Source: Ruminobacter sp964520475 (lineage in GTDB: Bacteria; Pseudomonadota; Gammaproteobacteria; Enterobacterales; Succinivibrionaceae). Taken from it: a stretch of 59,797 nt of DNA. The notes beneath the pieces were generated by a model. It had not been told where the DNA came from, did no database searches, and saw only the letters and a program-made list of their open reading frames with translations. Position 1 is the stretch's first letter. Each line of letters begins with the position of its first letter. The DNA is taken from positions 1-59,797 of the forward strand of contig CAZFNS010000011.1 in assembly GCA_964520475.1 (NCBI GenBank), read 5' to 3'. Below are positions 18,706 through 27,691 of this stretch, one piece after another. A program made the translations under genes and the position numbers.

Positions 18706-20568
18706 TCAGTAGGTTATCTCGTAGGGCTCGACGAGGTACGCCCCGCCCCCCCGGGCGGCGGCCGCGGCGGCGGCCCGGCCCGCCGGGAACAGGCGTCCGA
18801 GCAGATCCAAGGCGGCCGGGCGGCTGAACCGCGCGGTCATCCTGACGAGCGCGTCCGTCACGGCGCCGATGCCCGCCGTGTCGTCGGGAATCAGCACCCT
18901 GACGGCCGCCCGGTCGTTTTTCGCCAGCTTCCGGGCCTCGGCGACGGCGTCCCCGTACGTGCCCAGGCGGTCGACCAGCTTAAGCCCCAGGGCCTCGCGC
19001 CCGGTGTAGATCCGGCCCCCGGCGATCTCCCGGGCCTTTTCCGGCGCGATCCCGCGGCTTGCGGAAACCAGCTCGAGGAAGCGCGCGTAGGTGCGGGTAA
19101 TCCGCAGCTGCGCCATCTTTTTCTGGTTGTCGGTGAGGGGCGAGACGAGGCTCGGCATCCCCCCGGGGTTGGTGCCGGCGCCGTCCTCGTGAATCCCCAG
19201 CGAGTCGGCGAGCTCCGCCGCGTTGATCATCAGGCCGAACACGCCGATTGAGCCGGTGACGGTGGAGGGCTGCGCCACGATGACGTCCGCGGCGGTCGCT
19301 ATCCAGTACCCGCCCGAGGCGGCCATGCCGGACATGTAGACCACGACCTTGCCGCCGGAGGCCTTTTTGTAGTTCTCGAGGGCCGCGCGGATCTTCTCGG
19401 AGGAGTCGACGCTCCCGCCCGGGGTGTTCATGTAGACGACGAGCGCCTTGTATTTGCGCGCGGCCGCGGTGTTGATGAGCGGCAGGATGTTTTCCGGGGT
19501 GAAGGCGGCGAGATCGGTTCTCCGGCCGCTCGAGAAATCGATCTCGCCGAGCCCGTAGATCACGCCCACGACGTCCCCGGAGGAGGCGTTCCCGCCCTCC
19601 CGGCGGATCATCTCGTAATACGCCTCCGCGCCGGGCGTCCTGAACCCGTACAGGCCGGTGTTCGGATCGGGCGCGTAGCGGACCCCGTATTTTTTTGCCA
19701 GCTCCGCGAAATACCCGTCGCGGTCGGTTATCCGGTCGACCGCGCCCGCCCGGAGGTAGGGGTTCTCGGCGCCCGGGACGCTCTCGTAGAGGGAAATCAG
19801 GCTGTCCGAGCCGAAGAGGGCGGAGTCGGGCGAGAACCCGGGCCGGTTGGCCGCGACGATCGCCTTGTACTGATCCCAGAGATCGGCGGCGATCCCCCGC
19901 ATCTCCTCCTTCACCGGCCCGCTCATGTCGTTGCGCGTGAAGGGTTCGACGGCGCTTTTGTGCGAGCCTTCCCGCGGCGTGTACACGTTTATCCTGAAGG
20001 TCTCGAGCAGATCCCGGAAGTAAACGTTCCGGACGTTCACGCCGGGGAAGGTTATCTCTCCCGACCCGGACATCGCGATCTCGTCCGCGTACGTGGCGAG
20101 GGCGTAGGTCGACTGGGTGTAGGAGTCGGCGTAGACGTGAATCTTTTTGCCCGCCTTTTTAAACGCCGCGAGCGCGGGCTCCAGGGTCTTGATTATGTCG
20201 AGCCTGACCCAGCCGGTTCCGGAAAGATCCATGACCAGCGCCTTGATCCTGTCGTCCTTCCCGGCGCGGTCGACGACCCGCCTGAACTGCTCGGCGTGGA
20301 TGTGCCGGTCGTCGCCGCCGTTGATTTTGCGGATCAGCTTCTCGATCCTGCTTTCGATGAGCGGGGCGTCGAAGACGGTCTCGCCGATGTCGGCGTAGAG
20401 GATCCCGCCGACCGGATCCCTGGTCTCCCGGTCGCCGGCCCCGATCAGGAATCCGAGGAAGGCGACGAACACGAAGAAAAGGATCAGAAAAAGGACGTTC
20501 AGGAAAAAATTTCTGACGTAGGTCACCGCTCCGCCGATGCCGTCGAGAAATCTGAGGAAACTGTTCAT
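18706..20568 (-). CDS. sppA: Protease IV, signal peptide peptidase A (67K type)
   Basis: 620 residues, the long double-domain SppA. It degrades cleaved signal peptides at the periplasmic face of the inner membrane. One N-terminal transmembrane helix lies at ~21-44. The N-terminal domain supplies the general base Lys204 in GSHKSAVEPF, and the C-terminal domain supplies the nucleophile Ser418 in MSGMAASGGYW; this split dyad is the hallmark of the 67K type. Other S49 landmarks are VVYMNTPGGSVDSSEKIR and STVTGSIGVFG. The C-terminus has an extra Ala/Gly-rich stretch before a final YLVEPYEITY. It is a single-gene unit convergent with glgX. Confidence 0.95.
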   Translation of the reverse strand: MNSFLRFLDGIGGAVTYVRNFFLNVLFLILFFVFVAFLGFLIGAGDRETRDPVGGILYADIGETVFDAPLIESRIEKLIRKINGGDDRHIHAEQFRRVVDRAGKDDRIKALVMDLSGTGWVRLDIIKTLEPALAAFKKAGKKIHVYADSYTQSTYALATYADEIAMSGSGEITFPGVNVRNVYFRDLLETFRINVYTPREGSHKSAVEPFTRNDMSGPVKEEMRGIAADLWDQYKAIVAANRPGFSPDSALFGSDSLISLYESVPGAENPYLRAGAVDRITDRDGYFAELAKKYGVRYAPDPNTGLYGFRTPGAEAYYEMIRREGGNASSGDVVGVIYGLGEIDFSSGRRTDLAAFTPENILPLINTAAARKYKALVVYMNTPGGSVDSSEKIRAALENYKKASGGKVVVYMSGMAASGGYWIATAADVIVAQPSTVTGSIGVFGLMINAAELADSLGIHEDGAGTNPGGMPSLVSPLTDNQKKMAQLRITRTYARFLELVSASRGIAPEKAREIAGGRIYTGREALGLKLVDRLGTYGDAVAEARKLAKNDRAAVRVLIPDDTAGIGAVTDALVRMTARFSRPAALDLLGRLFPAGRAAAAAAARGGGAYLVEPYEITY

Positions 20569-20735
20569 TTGTCTCTCACCCCATGATTGCGCGCGTATGG
20601 GGATATTTTAACACTTCCGGGGCGGATGTGTTTCTCTCCGGGCGCCGCGCGGCCCCGCCGCCCGCGCGGCCCGCCCCGGAGCGCCGCGCGGCCGGCCGGC
20701 GCGGGGCCGAAAGTGTGACTTAACATAAATTTTTA

Positions 20736-20764
20736 TTTACTTTCCGGGGGTTTAAGTCTATAAT
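20736..20764 (+). promoter_or_regulatory. guaB promoter
   Basis: TTTACT at 20736, 17-base spacer, perfect TATAAT at 20759-20764. A sequence starting ACGCAAA follows at 20769 and matches only half of a PurR-type box, so purine control is not established. Confidence 0.75.
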
Positions 20765-20812
20765 GCTCACGCAAAATTACCCATTGATTTATTTTGATGA
20801 GAGGTTTTGCGC

Positions 20813-22273
20813 ATGCTCAGAATAGCAGAAGAAGCCCTGACTTTCGACGACGTCCTTTTGGTTCCGTCTCATTCGACCGTTCTGCCGGGCGCGGCGGATC
20901 TGCGCACCAGGCTGACCGCCGGCATCTCCCTCAACATCCCGATCGTTTCCGCCGCCATGGACACGGTGACCGAGTCCTCGCTCGCCATCGCCCTGGCTCA
21001 GGAGGGCGGCCTCGGGTTCATCCACAAAAACATGCCCATAAGGAAGCAGGCCGACGAGGTGCGCCGCGTCAAGAAGTACGAGAGCGGCGTGGTCACGGAT
21101 CCGATCGTCGTCCATCCCGAGAACACCGTGGGCGAAATCATCGAAATGACCCGCCTGCACGGCTTCGCCGGCTACCCCGTGGTCGACGACGAGGGCGATC
21201 TGCTGGGGATCATCACCGGCCGCGACGTCCGCTTCGTGACCGACCTCGACCGCAAGGTGTACGAGGTCATGACCCCGAAGGAGCGCCTGGTGACCTGCCG
21301 CGAGAACGAGTCGCGCGAGGTGGTGCAGGGGCTCATGCAGAAGAACCGCATCGAAAAGGTTCTGGTCACCGACAAGGACTTCAAGCTCAAGGGCATGATT
21401 ACCGTCAAGGACTTCCGGAAGGCCGAGAGCAAGCCGAATTCGTGCAAGGACGCCCTGGGCAGGCTGCGCTGCGGGGCGGCCGTGGGCGCGGGCGCCGGCA
21501 ACGAGGAGCGCGTTAAGGCTCTGGTCGAGGCCGGGGTCGACGTGCTGCTCATCGACTCCTCGCACGGCCATTCGCAGGGCGTGCTCGACCGCATCAGGGC
21601 GACCCGCGAGGCTTATCCCGGCATCGACATCGTCGCGGGCAACGTCGCCACCGCCGAGGGCGCGCTGGCCGTCGCCGAGGCCGGGGCGAACACCGTGAAG
21701 GTGGGCATCGGGCCCGGCTCCATCTGCACGACCCGCATCGTCACGGGGTGCGGCGTGCCGCAGATCACCGCCGTGTCGAACGCCGTCGACGCCCTGAGGG
21801 GCTCGGACGTCAAGGTCATCGCCGACGGGGGCATCCGCTACTCGGGCGACATCGCCAAGGCCATCGCGGCCGGCGCCAACCTGGTCATGGCCGGCTCGAT
21901 GTTCGCCGGCACCGAGGAGGCCCCGGGCGAGGTCGAGCTGTTCGGGGGCAGATCGTTCAAATCGTACCGCGGCATGGGCTCGCTGGGCGCCATGAGCCAC
22001 GGCAGCGCGGACCGGTACTTCCAGAGCGACAACGCCGCGGACAAGCTGGTTCCCGAGGGGATCGAGGCGCGCGTGCCCTACAAGGGGTACCTCAAGCAGA
22101 TCGTCCACCAGCTGATGGGCGGTCTCCGCTCGGCCATGGGGCTGACCGGCTGCGCGACCATCGACGAGATGCGCGAGAAGGCGAAATTCGTGCGCATCAC
22201 CGGCGCGGGCATCAAAGAATCCCACGTTCACGACGTCACCATCACCAAGGAAGCGCCCAACTACAGGATTTGA
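20813..22273 (+). CDS. guaB: Inosine-5'-monophosphate dehydrogenase
   Basis: NAD-dependent oxidation of IMP to XMP, the committed step to GMP. The start is set at the ATG at 20813 because MLRIAEEALTFDDVLLVP aligns with the first residue of E. coli GuaB and AGAGG lies just upstream; the TTG at 20807 is less likely. 486 residues. Two CBS domains occupy ~90-205 (VTDPIVVHPENTV; ERLVTCRENESREVV) inside the TIM barrel. The catalytic Cys is in GPGSICTTRIVTG, with the mobile flap around SADRYFQ. GuaB is followed by a strong hairpin terminator and then guaA, the usual guaBA order. Confidence 0.98.
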   Translation: MLRIAEEALTFDDVLLVPSHSTVLPGAADLRTRLTAGISLNIPIVSAAMDTVTESSLAIALAQEGGLGFIHKNMPIRKQADEVRRVKKYESGVVTDPIVVHPENTVGEIIEMTRLHGFAGYPVVDDEGDLLGIITGRDVRFVTDLDRKVYEVMTPKERLVTCRENESREVVQGLMQKNRIEKVLVTDKDFKLKGMITVKDFRKAESKPNSCKDALGRLRCGAAVGAGAGNEERVKALVEAGVDVLLIDSSHGHSQGVLDRIRATREAYPGIDIVAGNVATAEGALAVAEAGANTVKVGIGPGSICTTRIVTGCGVPQITAVSNAVDALRGSDVKVIADGGIRYSGDIAKAIAAGANLVMAGSMFAGTEEAPGEVELFGGRSFKSYRGMGSLGAMSHGSADRYFQSDNAADKLVPEGIEARVPYKGYLKQIVHQLMGGLRSAMGLTGCATIDEMREKAKFVRITGAGIKESHVHDVTITKEAPNYRI

Positions 22274-22288
22274 TCGCGGGGTTTCCGG

Positions 22289-22320
22289 AGCCGGGCGGGC
22301 TGAGCCGCCCGGCTTTTTTT
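22289..22320 (+). terminator. Terminator between guaB and guaA
   Basis: Perfect ten-base stem AGCCGGGCGG / CCGCCCGGCT with a six-base loop and a seven-T tail. It ends 17 bases before the guaA start, so it would limit read-through within guaBA. Confidence 0.85.
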
Positions 22321-22336
22321 AGCGCAGGAACAGGTT

Positions 22337-23914
22337 ATGACGAAAAATATCCACGATGAAAAGATCCTCATTCTCGACTTCGGCTCCCAGGTGACCCAGC
22401 TGATCGCGCGCCGCGTGCGCGAGATCGGCGTCTACTGCGAGCTGATGCCCTGGGACGCGCCCGAGGAGGAGATCCGGGCGTTCGCCCCGGGCGGGATCAT
22501 CCTGTCGGGAGGGCCGTGCTCGGCGGGCGGGGAAGACTCGCCGCGGGCCCCGGATTACGTTTTCGCGGCGGGCGTTCCCGTGCTCGGGATCTGCTACGGG
22601 CTGCAGACCATGGCCGCCCAGCTGGGCGGCCGGGTGAAGACCGCGCGGCTGCGCGAGTACGGCTACGCCGAGGTCGGGCTGCTCAACGACCGGAACCCGC
22701 TCTTCGAGGGGATCGCCGACCGGGAGAGCGGCGGCCGGAAGCTGCTCGACGTGTGGATGAGCCACGGCGACCGGGTGGACGTCCTGCCCCCGGGCTTCGA
22801 GGTTTCGGCCTCGACCCCGAACTGCCCGTACGCGGCCGTCTGCGATCTCCGGCGCCGGTTCTTCGGCGTGCAGTTCCATCCCGAGGTCACCCACACGAAG
22901 AGCGGGGCGGCCATGCTGGAAAACTTCGTCAGGAAGATCTGCGGGCTGAGCTGCCTGTGGTCCCCCGAGGCGATCATCGAGGACGCGATCGCGCGGATCC
23001 GCGCGAAGGTCGGGGGCGGCAGGGTCATGCTCGGCCTGTCCGGCGGGGTCGACTCCTCCGTGACGGCGCTGCTCCTGCACCGGGCGCTGGGCCCGCGGCT
23101 CACCTGCGTGTTCGTCGACAACGGCCTGCTCCGGCTCGGCGAGGGGGAGCAGGTGAGGGAGATGTTCGGCGGGAAGTTCGGGCTCGACATCGTGTACGCC
23201 GGCGCCGAGGACCGCTTCCTGGCGGCGCTCGCGGGCGTGGCCGACCCCGAGGCCAAGCGCAAGGCCATCGGCAGGGTGTTCGTCGAGGTGTTCGCCGACG
23301 AGGCCCGCAAGCTCGAGGGCGTGGAGTTCCTCGCCCAGGGCACCATCTATCCCGACGTCATCGAATCCGCCGCGGCCAAGACCGGCAAGGCCCAGGTCAT
23401 CAAATCGCACCACAACGTGGGCGGGCTGCCGCCGGATCTGCGCTTCACCCTGGTGGAGCCCCTCCGGGAGCTGTTCAAGGACGAGGTGCGCAAGATCGGC
23501 CTCGCCCTCGGCCTGCCCCGCGAAATGGTTTTCCGCCACCCGTTCCCCGGCCCGGGGCTCGGCGTGCGCGTGCTCGGCGAGGTCAGGAAGGAGTACTGCG
23601 ATCTGCTGCGCCGCGCCGACGCGATCTTCATCGAGGAACTCCGCCGGGCCGGCTGGTACGATCGGGTGTCGCAGGCTTTCGCCGTGTTCCTGCCGGTCAG
23701 GTCCGTGGGCGTGATGGGGGACGGCCGCCGCTACGATTACGTGGTGGCGCTGCGGGCCGTGCAGACAATCGACTTCATGACGGCGCGCTGGGCGGAGCTC
23801 CCGTACGACCTGCTCGGGCGCGTGTCCAACCGGATCATCAACGAAATCGGCGGCATCAGCCGCGTGGTCTACGACGTCTCCGGCAAGCCGCCGGCGACCA
23901 TCGAATGGGAATGA
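22337..23914 (+). CDS. guaA: GMP synthase (glutamine-hydrolysing)
   Basis: 525 residues, the standard length. It aminates XMP to GMP. Residues ~10-200 form the class I glutamine amidotransferase with nucleophile Cys in GICYGLQ and the His/Glu pair in FGVQFHPEVTH. The ATP-pyrophosphatase domain starts near 210 with the P-loop LSGGVDSSV, and the C-terminal dimerisation domain ends in PPATIEWE, the invariant family ending. There is no promoter in the 63 bases after guaB other than the terminator region, so guaA probably depends on read-through from guaB. Confidence 0.98.
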   Translation: MTKNIHDEKILILDFGSQVTQLIARRVREIGVYCELMPWDAPEEEIRAFAPGGIILSGGPCSAGGEDSPRAPDYVFAAGVPVLGICYGLQTMAAQLGGRVKTARLREYGYAEVGLLNDRNPLFEGIADRESGGRKLLDVWMSHGDRVDVLPPGFEVSASTPNCPYAAVCDLRRRFFGVQFHPEVTHTKSGAAMLENFVRKICGLSCLWSPEAIIEDAIARIRAKVGGGRVMLGLSGGVDSSVTALLLHRALGPRLTCVFVDNGLLRLGEGEQVREMFGGKFGLDIVYAGAEDRFLAALAGVADPEAKRKAIGRVFVEVFADEARKLEGVEFLAQGTIYPDVIESAAAKTGKAQVIKSHHNVGGLPPDLRFTLVEPLRELFKDEVRKIGLALGLPREMVFRHPFPGPGLGVRVLGEVRKEYCDLLRRADAIFIEELRRAGWYDRVSQAFAVFLPVRSVGVMGDGRRYDYVVALRAVQTIDFMTARWAELPYDLLGRVSNRIINEIGGISRVVYDVSGKPPATIEWE

Positions 23915-23922
23915 CCGGAACC

Positions 23923-23947
23923 GCCCGGCCCGCCGCGCGGGCCGGGC
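23923..23947. other. Perfect GC hairpin between convergent guaA and the sigma gene
   Basis: Arms of 11 bases (23923-23933, 23937-23947) with loop CGC and no T-run. It overlaps the last base of the sigma factor stop codon. It may slow or terminate transcription of either convergent gene. Confidence 0.6.
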
Positions 23948-25485
23948 TATTCGGCCCAGTCTTTGAGAAACTCGTACTTTGAGTTCTGCTTGAGGCGCTT
24001 GAGCGCCTGATCCTCGATCTGCCTGATCCGCTCGGCCTTGACGCCGTAGATCCGGGCGATCTCCTCGAGAGTCTGGAAGTCCGTGCCGATGCCGAATCTT
24101 CTCCTCAGAATGTCCGCTTCCTGCGGCGGCAGGGAGTTGAGCGCCTGCTCGATGCTCCGGTTCAGCTGCTCGCTCTCGGCGCTGCCGAAGGGGGTTTCCT
24201 GATCCTCGACGTGGTAGATGTTCTCGAGATAGAGCTCCTCGCCCCCGTTGTTCTCGTAGTTCACGGCCTCGTTCAGGGAGACCGTCGGGACGGAGTAGAA
24301 CTTGAGCCGGGCGATCTCGGCCGCGGGCATCTTCACCATCTGCGCGAGCTCGGCCTCGGAGGGATCGCGCCCGTTCTTCTTGAAGAAATTGATGCTGACC
24401 TTTTTGATTTTTTTGATTTTTTCCTCTTTGTTCGCCGGCAGCTTTATGGACTTGAAATCGGTGTTCAGCGCCCGGTTCATGTACTGCCTGATCCAGCAGG
24501 TGGCGTAGGTGGACAGCTTGAAGCCCATGGTGTGGTCGAATTTCTCGATGGCGCGGATGAGGCCGAGGATGCCGTACTGGGTCAGATCGTTGAAGGTCTC
24601 GTCGTCCTTGTTGAACTTGCGCGCCTCGTGCATGACCAGGCGGATGTTGGACTGGATCATGATGTTCCGGGCTTCGATGCCGCGCGCGAATTCCCGCTTG
24701 ATGCTGTTGTAGATGGCGATGATCTCCGCGGTCTTGTGGCAGCTGATTTTCTCGAGCTGGACGATTTTGCGGATGCCGGCCTTCACCGCCGCGAGGTCGC
24801 TCCGGTTCTTCGCGAGGAGCGCCAGGCTTTCGGGCGGGAGCGCGTCCGTGCCGTCGATCCAGTGGAGCTTGCGGGAGACGAACCGGCCGCCGGCGGGGAT
24901 CCTCTCCAGCTCGGCCGACCGGAAGATCCCCGGATCCAGGCGGTACTTTCCGATCAGGACGTTCTCGAAAACCAGGCAGGCGTCGAGCACGCGCGAGAAC
25001 TGCCCGTTGATGTGCAGGACGATGTCGTTGAAGAGCGCGGGCGTGAAGATGAAGGTGCCGATGATCTCCCGGAGCTGCCGCCTGAGCGCGACGGTGCGGG
25101 GATCGTCCCGGCCGTTCGCCCGGATCGACCTGATCGTCCGGCCGTAGGTCTTTTTGAGCAGGGCGAATTTCTGGGGAGCGAGGACGGACAGCTCGGTGTT
25201 CTCGGGATCTTCCGACCGCTCGTCGGCCTCGGTCTCGGTGAAGCCGATGATCAGATCCTCGACCGAGCCCCGGCGGTCCCCGTCCGCGGCGATCGCCTCG
25301 TACCTGTCCAGGATGAATTTGATGATGAAGGTCGCCTCGGCGATGAAGCGGCTGATGTTGGCGCCGCTTTCGCGGATGATCTCCGCGAGCCGGCGCTCCT
25401 CCGCGTTGTCCAGAAGCTTCGCGTCCCGCAGCTTTACGTACAGGTTCCTGCCGAAAGGGGAGACATCGTTTTTCTGAACCGCCAT
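23947..25485 (-). CDS. Divergent RpoD-type sigma-70 family factor
   Basis: 512 residues. The order follows RpoD: region 1.2 (PFGRNLYVKLRDAKLLDNAEE), an RpoD-like non-conserved region (~65-260, including SVEDLIIGF), regions 2.1-2.4 (RNIMIQSNIRLVMHEARKF to FKLSTYATCWIRQYMNRAL), region 3 and region 4.2 (TLEEIARIYGVKAERIRQIE). Region 1.1 is absent. Unlike housekeeping RpoD, the paired Trp of region 2.3 is Cys330-Trp331, the QEG core contact is QYG (Tyr304), and the -35 Arg of RpoD's TRERIRQ is Ala484 in KAERIRQ. The non-conserved region argues against RpoS or RpoH. It is therefore probably an alternative sigma factor derived from RpoD. GGAGAAGG precedes the ATG. Its promoter targets and trigger are unknown. 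Confidence 0.85.
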   Translation of the reverse strand: MAVQKNDVSPFGRNLYVKLRDAKLLDNAEERRLAEIIRESGANISRFIAEATFIIKFILDRYEAIAADGDRRGSVEDLIIGFTETEADERSEDPENTELSVLAPQKFALLKKTYGRTIRSIRANGRDDPRTVALRRQLREIIGTFIFTPALFNDIVLHINGQFSRVLDACLVFENVLIGKYRLDPGIFRSAELERIPAGGRFVSRKLHWIDGTDALPPESLALLAKNRSDLAAVKAGIRKIVQLEKISCHKTAEIIAIYNSIKREFARGIEARNIMIQSNIRLVMHEARKFNKDDETFNDLTQYGILGLIRAIEKFDHTMGFKLSTYATCWIRQYMNRALNTDFKSIKLPANKEEKIKKIKKVSINFFKKNGRDPSEAELAQMVKMPAAEIARLKFYSVPTVSLNEAVNYENNGGEELYLENIYHVEDQETPFGSAESEQLNRSIEQALNSLPPQEADILRRRFGIGTDFQTLEEIARIYGVKAERIRQIEDQALKRLKQNSKYEFLKDWAE

Positions 25486-25760
25486 ATCCTTCTCCCCCGT
25501 GCTTCATCCCGGCCCGCCCCGCGGCCCGGGCGGGCGCGCCCGGGTCAAAAAACGCCCGTCCTCCCATTTTAAGTTCAATGAAACCGAGAATGTAAGAACT
25601 AGGGCAAAAAAACGGAATCGTCCCGGCATTATTATATTCAGACGGGCGGCGGCCCCGGAGGTTCCCCGGAACCGGGGCGGCGGGCGGGCCGGACCCGCCC
25701 GGGCGCGGCGGCGTCTTACGGCCCCCGGCGGCGGGGCGAACCGGGAGGAGGGCGGCGGTT

Positions 25761-26435
25761 ATGGTTTCCTGGCATGACGTGCTGGGTCCCGAAAAAGAAA
25801 AGGACTATTTCAAAAACATTCTCTCGTTCGTCGCGGGCCGGCGGGCGGCGGGGGCGCGGGTGTACCCGCCCCGGGGCGAGGTTTTCAACGCCTTCAGGCA
25901 CACGGCCCTCGAGGATCTCAAAGTCGTGATCATCGGGCAGGATCCCTACCACGGGCCCGGGCAGGCGCACGGCCTGTGCTTTTCCGTGCGTCCGGGGGTG
26001 CCCCCGCCCCCGTCGCTCCAGAACATATTCCGGGAGCTGCGGGACGAGTACGGCGAAGGCTTTCCCTTCCCGGAGCACGGCTGTCTGGAAAGCTGGGCGA
26101 GACAGGGCGTGTTCATGCTGAACAGTTCCCTGACGGTGGAGGAGGGCCGGCCCCAGAGCCACGCGAACATCGGCTGGGCCCGGTTCACCGACACGGTCAT
26201 CGAGAAGATAAACGAATGCACGGAGCACACCGTGTTCATGCTCTGGGGCGCGCCCGCCGGGAAAAAATGCGCCCGCGTCGACCGGAGCCGGCACCTGGTG
26301 CTGACCTGCGCCCACCCGAGCCCGCTCAGCGCGCACCGCGGGTTTTTCGGGTGCGGCCACTTCCGGAAATGCGACGCGTACCTGGCGGAGCACGGCCGGA
26401 CCCCCGTGGACTGGCGGATCCCGCCGCTGCCGTGA
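25761..26435 (+). CDS. ung: Uracil-DNA glycosylase, family 1
   Basis: 224 residues. It excises uracil from DNA at the start of base excision repair. The water-activating loop GQDPYHGPGQAHGLCFSV (catalytic Asp) and the minor-groove Leu loop HPSPLSAHRGFFG (catalytic His) are both intact, along with LLWG-type VFMLWGAPAGKK. N-terminal WHDVLGPEKEKDYF is typical of gammaproteobacterial Ung. It is divergent from the sigma factor gene with about 275 bases between, in which only a TATAAT-like sequence near 25631 stands out. Confidence 0.97.
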   Translation: MVSWHDVLGPEKEKDYFKNILSFVAGRRAAGARVYPPRGEVFNAFRHTALEDLKVVIIGQDPYHGPGQAHGLCFSVRPGVPPPPSLQNIFRELRDEYGEGFPFPEHGCLESWARQGVFMLNSSLTVEEGRPQSHANIGWARFTDTVIEKINECTEHTVFMLWGAPAGKKCARVDRSRHLVLTCAHPSPLSAHRGFFGCGHFRKCDAYLAEHGRTPVDWRIPPLP

Positions 26436-26441
26436 CGGGCG

Positions 26442-27551
26442 TCAGCCCCGCCCGAGCGTTGCGGCGAATTTGCCGGTTTCCGCCGCGATGAGCTCTTCGG
26501 AGGCCTCCCCGAAGTCGTCCGTCCCGAGGATCACGTTCACCGCGGCGGGCGATTTCGCGTGCCAGCGCGCGAAATTGGCGTTCGCGCCGGAGTAGAACGT
26601 CAGCTCCGGGATGCCGCGGGACGCGGCCACGTGCGCGCTCCCCGTGTCGACCCCGACCAGGGCGGCGCACGCCCCCATGCCGGCGACGACCTCCTTCACG
26701 CTGTGCGCTTCCGGGGCGAGCCGCACGCGCGGATTGCCGCCGAAGCGCGCGGCGAGGAATTCCCCGGCGCGTTTCCGGTCCCGCGGGGACACCCAGAGCA
26801 CCACGTCCCGCGAGGTCTTGCCGAGGAGCGCGGCGACGATGGCGGCGACCGCGCCGTCCGCGAGCCTCCGGGAGCTCGAGGCCCCGTAGGGGTTGACGAG
26901 CACCGCGTCCGAGGCGGGGGTCTCGGCGTCGAACAGGCGGAGGTAGGACCGGTCGATCTTCGCGGGGTCCGCCCCGCCCGTTTCCAGGATCCGGAACAGC
27001 AGATCGGTGATGTGCAGCCCCCCGGGCGGGTTCGCCCCGGGGGCCCCGGGCGCGCCCACGAGGGTCGTGTGCTCGTACAGGCGGACGTTGTCGCACTTCA
27101 GATCCGGGTCCAGCGTGCACACCCAGCGCGGCCGGAGCAGCCTTATCCAGCGCATGTCCCGGCCCTTGAGCCGCTCGAAGAGGTGCACGTACAGATCGCA
27201 GCGGGGGAGGCTCCGCGCGATCGCCGCGGCTTCCGCGGCCGAGGGCTTCGCCGGCGCCGCCGCGACCTCGTCTATGTACGCGATGTCCCCGTACAGCTCG
27301 GCGTGCGCGGGCCGGGCGAGCACTGTGATCCGGCAGCGCGGCGCGAATCTTTTGAGCTCGCGGAAGAACGGGGCGAAGCACACCGCGTCGCCGATCTTGC
27401 CGTCGAGGCGGTGGACGACGACGGTTTCGAGCCGCGCGAGATCGAGTTTTTCGGCGCCGTTCGGGAAATCGTAGCGCAGGCGGTCGAAGAAGTGCCGCGC
27501 CGCGTCGCGCTTCGCGAAAAAACACCGTTTAAGCTTAAAGTAACGGGACAT
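26442..27551 (-). CDS. Glycosyltransferase family 9 (heptosyltransferase-like)
   Basis: 369 residues. GT9 enzymes add heptose or related sugars to the LPS inner core from the cytoplasmic face. The N-terminal half opens with LETVVVHRLDGKIGDAVCFAPFFRELKR, the acceptor-side GD motif. The C-terminal donor half has VLVNPYGASSSRRL and the family signature VGVDTGSAHVAASRGIPELTFYSGAN. Its substrate cannot be assigned; it is not close enough to WaaC, WaaF or WaaQ to name. No LPS cluster surrounds it. It converges on ung with six bases between the two stops. A TATAAT on the minus strand (27609-27604) may be its -10. Confidence 0.85.
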   Translation of the reverse strand: MSRYFKLKRCFFAKRDAARHFFDRLRYDFPNGAEKLDLARLETVVVHRLDGKIGDAVCFAPFFRELKRFAPRCRITVLARPAHAELYGDIAYIDEVAAAPAKPSAAEAAAIARSLPRCDLYVHLFERLKGRDMRWIRLLRPRWVCTLDPDLKCDNVRLYEHTTLVGAPGAPGANPPGGLHITDLLFRILETGGADPAKIDRSYLRLFDAETPASDAVLVNPYGASSSRRLADGAVAAIVAALLGKTSRDVVLWVSPRDRKRAGEFLAARFGGNPRVRLAPEAHSVKEVVAGMGACAALVGVDTGSAHVAASRGIPELTFYSGANANFARWHAKSPAAVNVILGTDDFGEASEELIAAETGKFAATLGRG

Positions 27552-27691
27552 GTCCGGCTCCCGGGTCCGGCCGCCTCCGGCCGGCTTGGTGACGTCTTCC
27601 TAAATTATACATGATTCCCGCGCGGGCGTTCCGCGGCGGGCGCGGAACTGTTACAATTCCCTCAGGGAACGGACGGCGGGAGGATAACGGC

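Noticed and set aside
20769..20784. A PurR box in the guaB leader
   Set aside because: Only the left half (ACGCAAA) fits; the right half does not.
22319..25567. A 1082-residue minus-strand open frame spanning guaA and the sigma factor
   Set aside because: It crosses two well-supported genes in other frames and has an Arg/Gly/Pro-rich composition.
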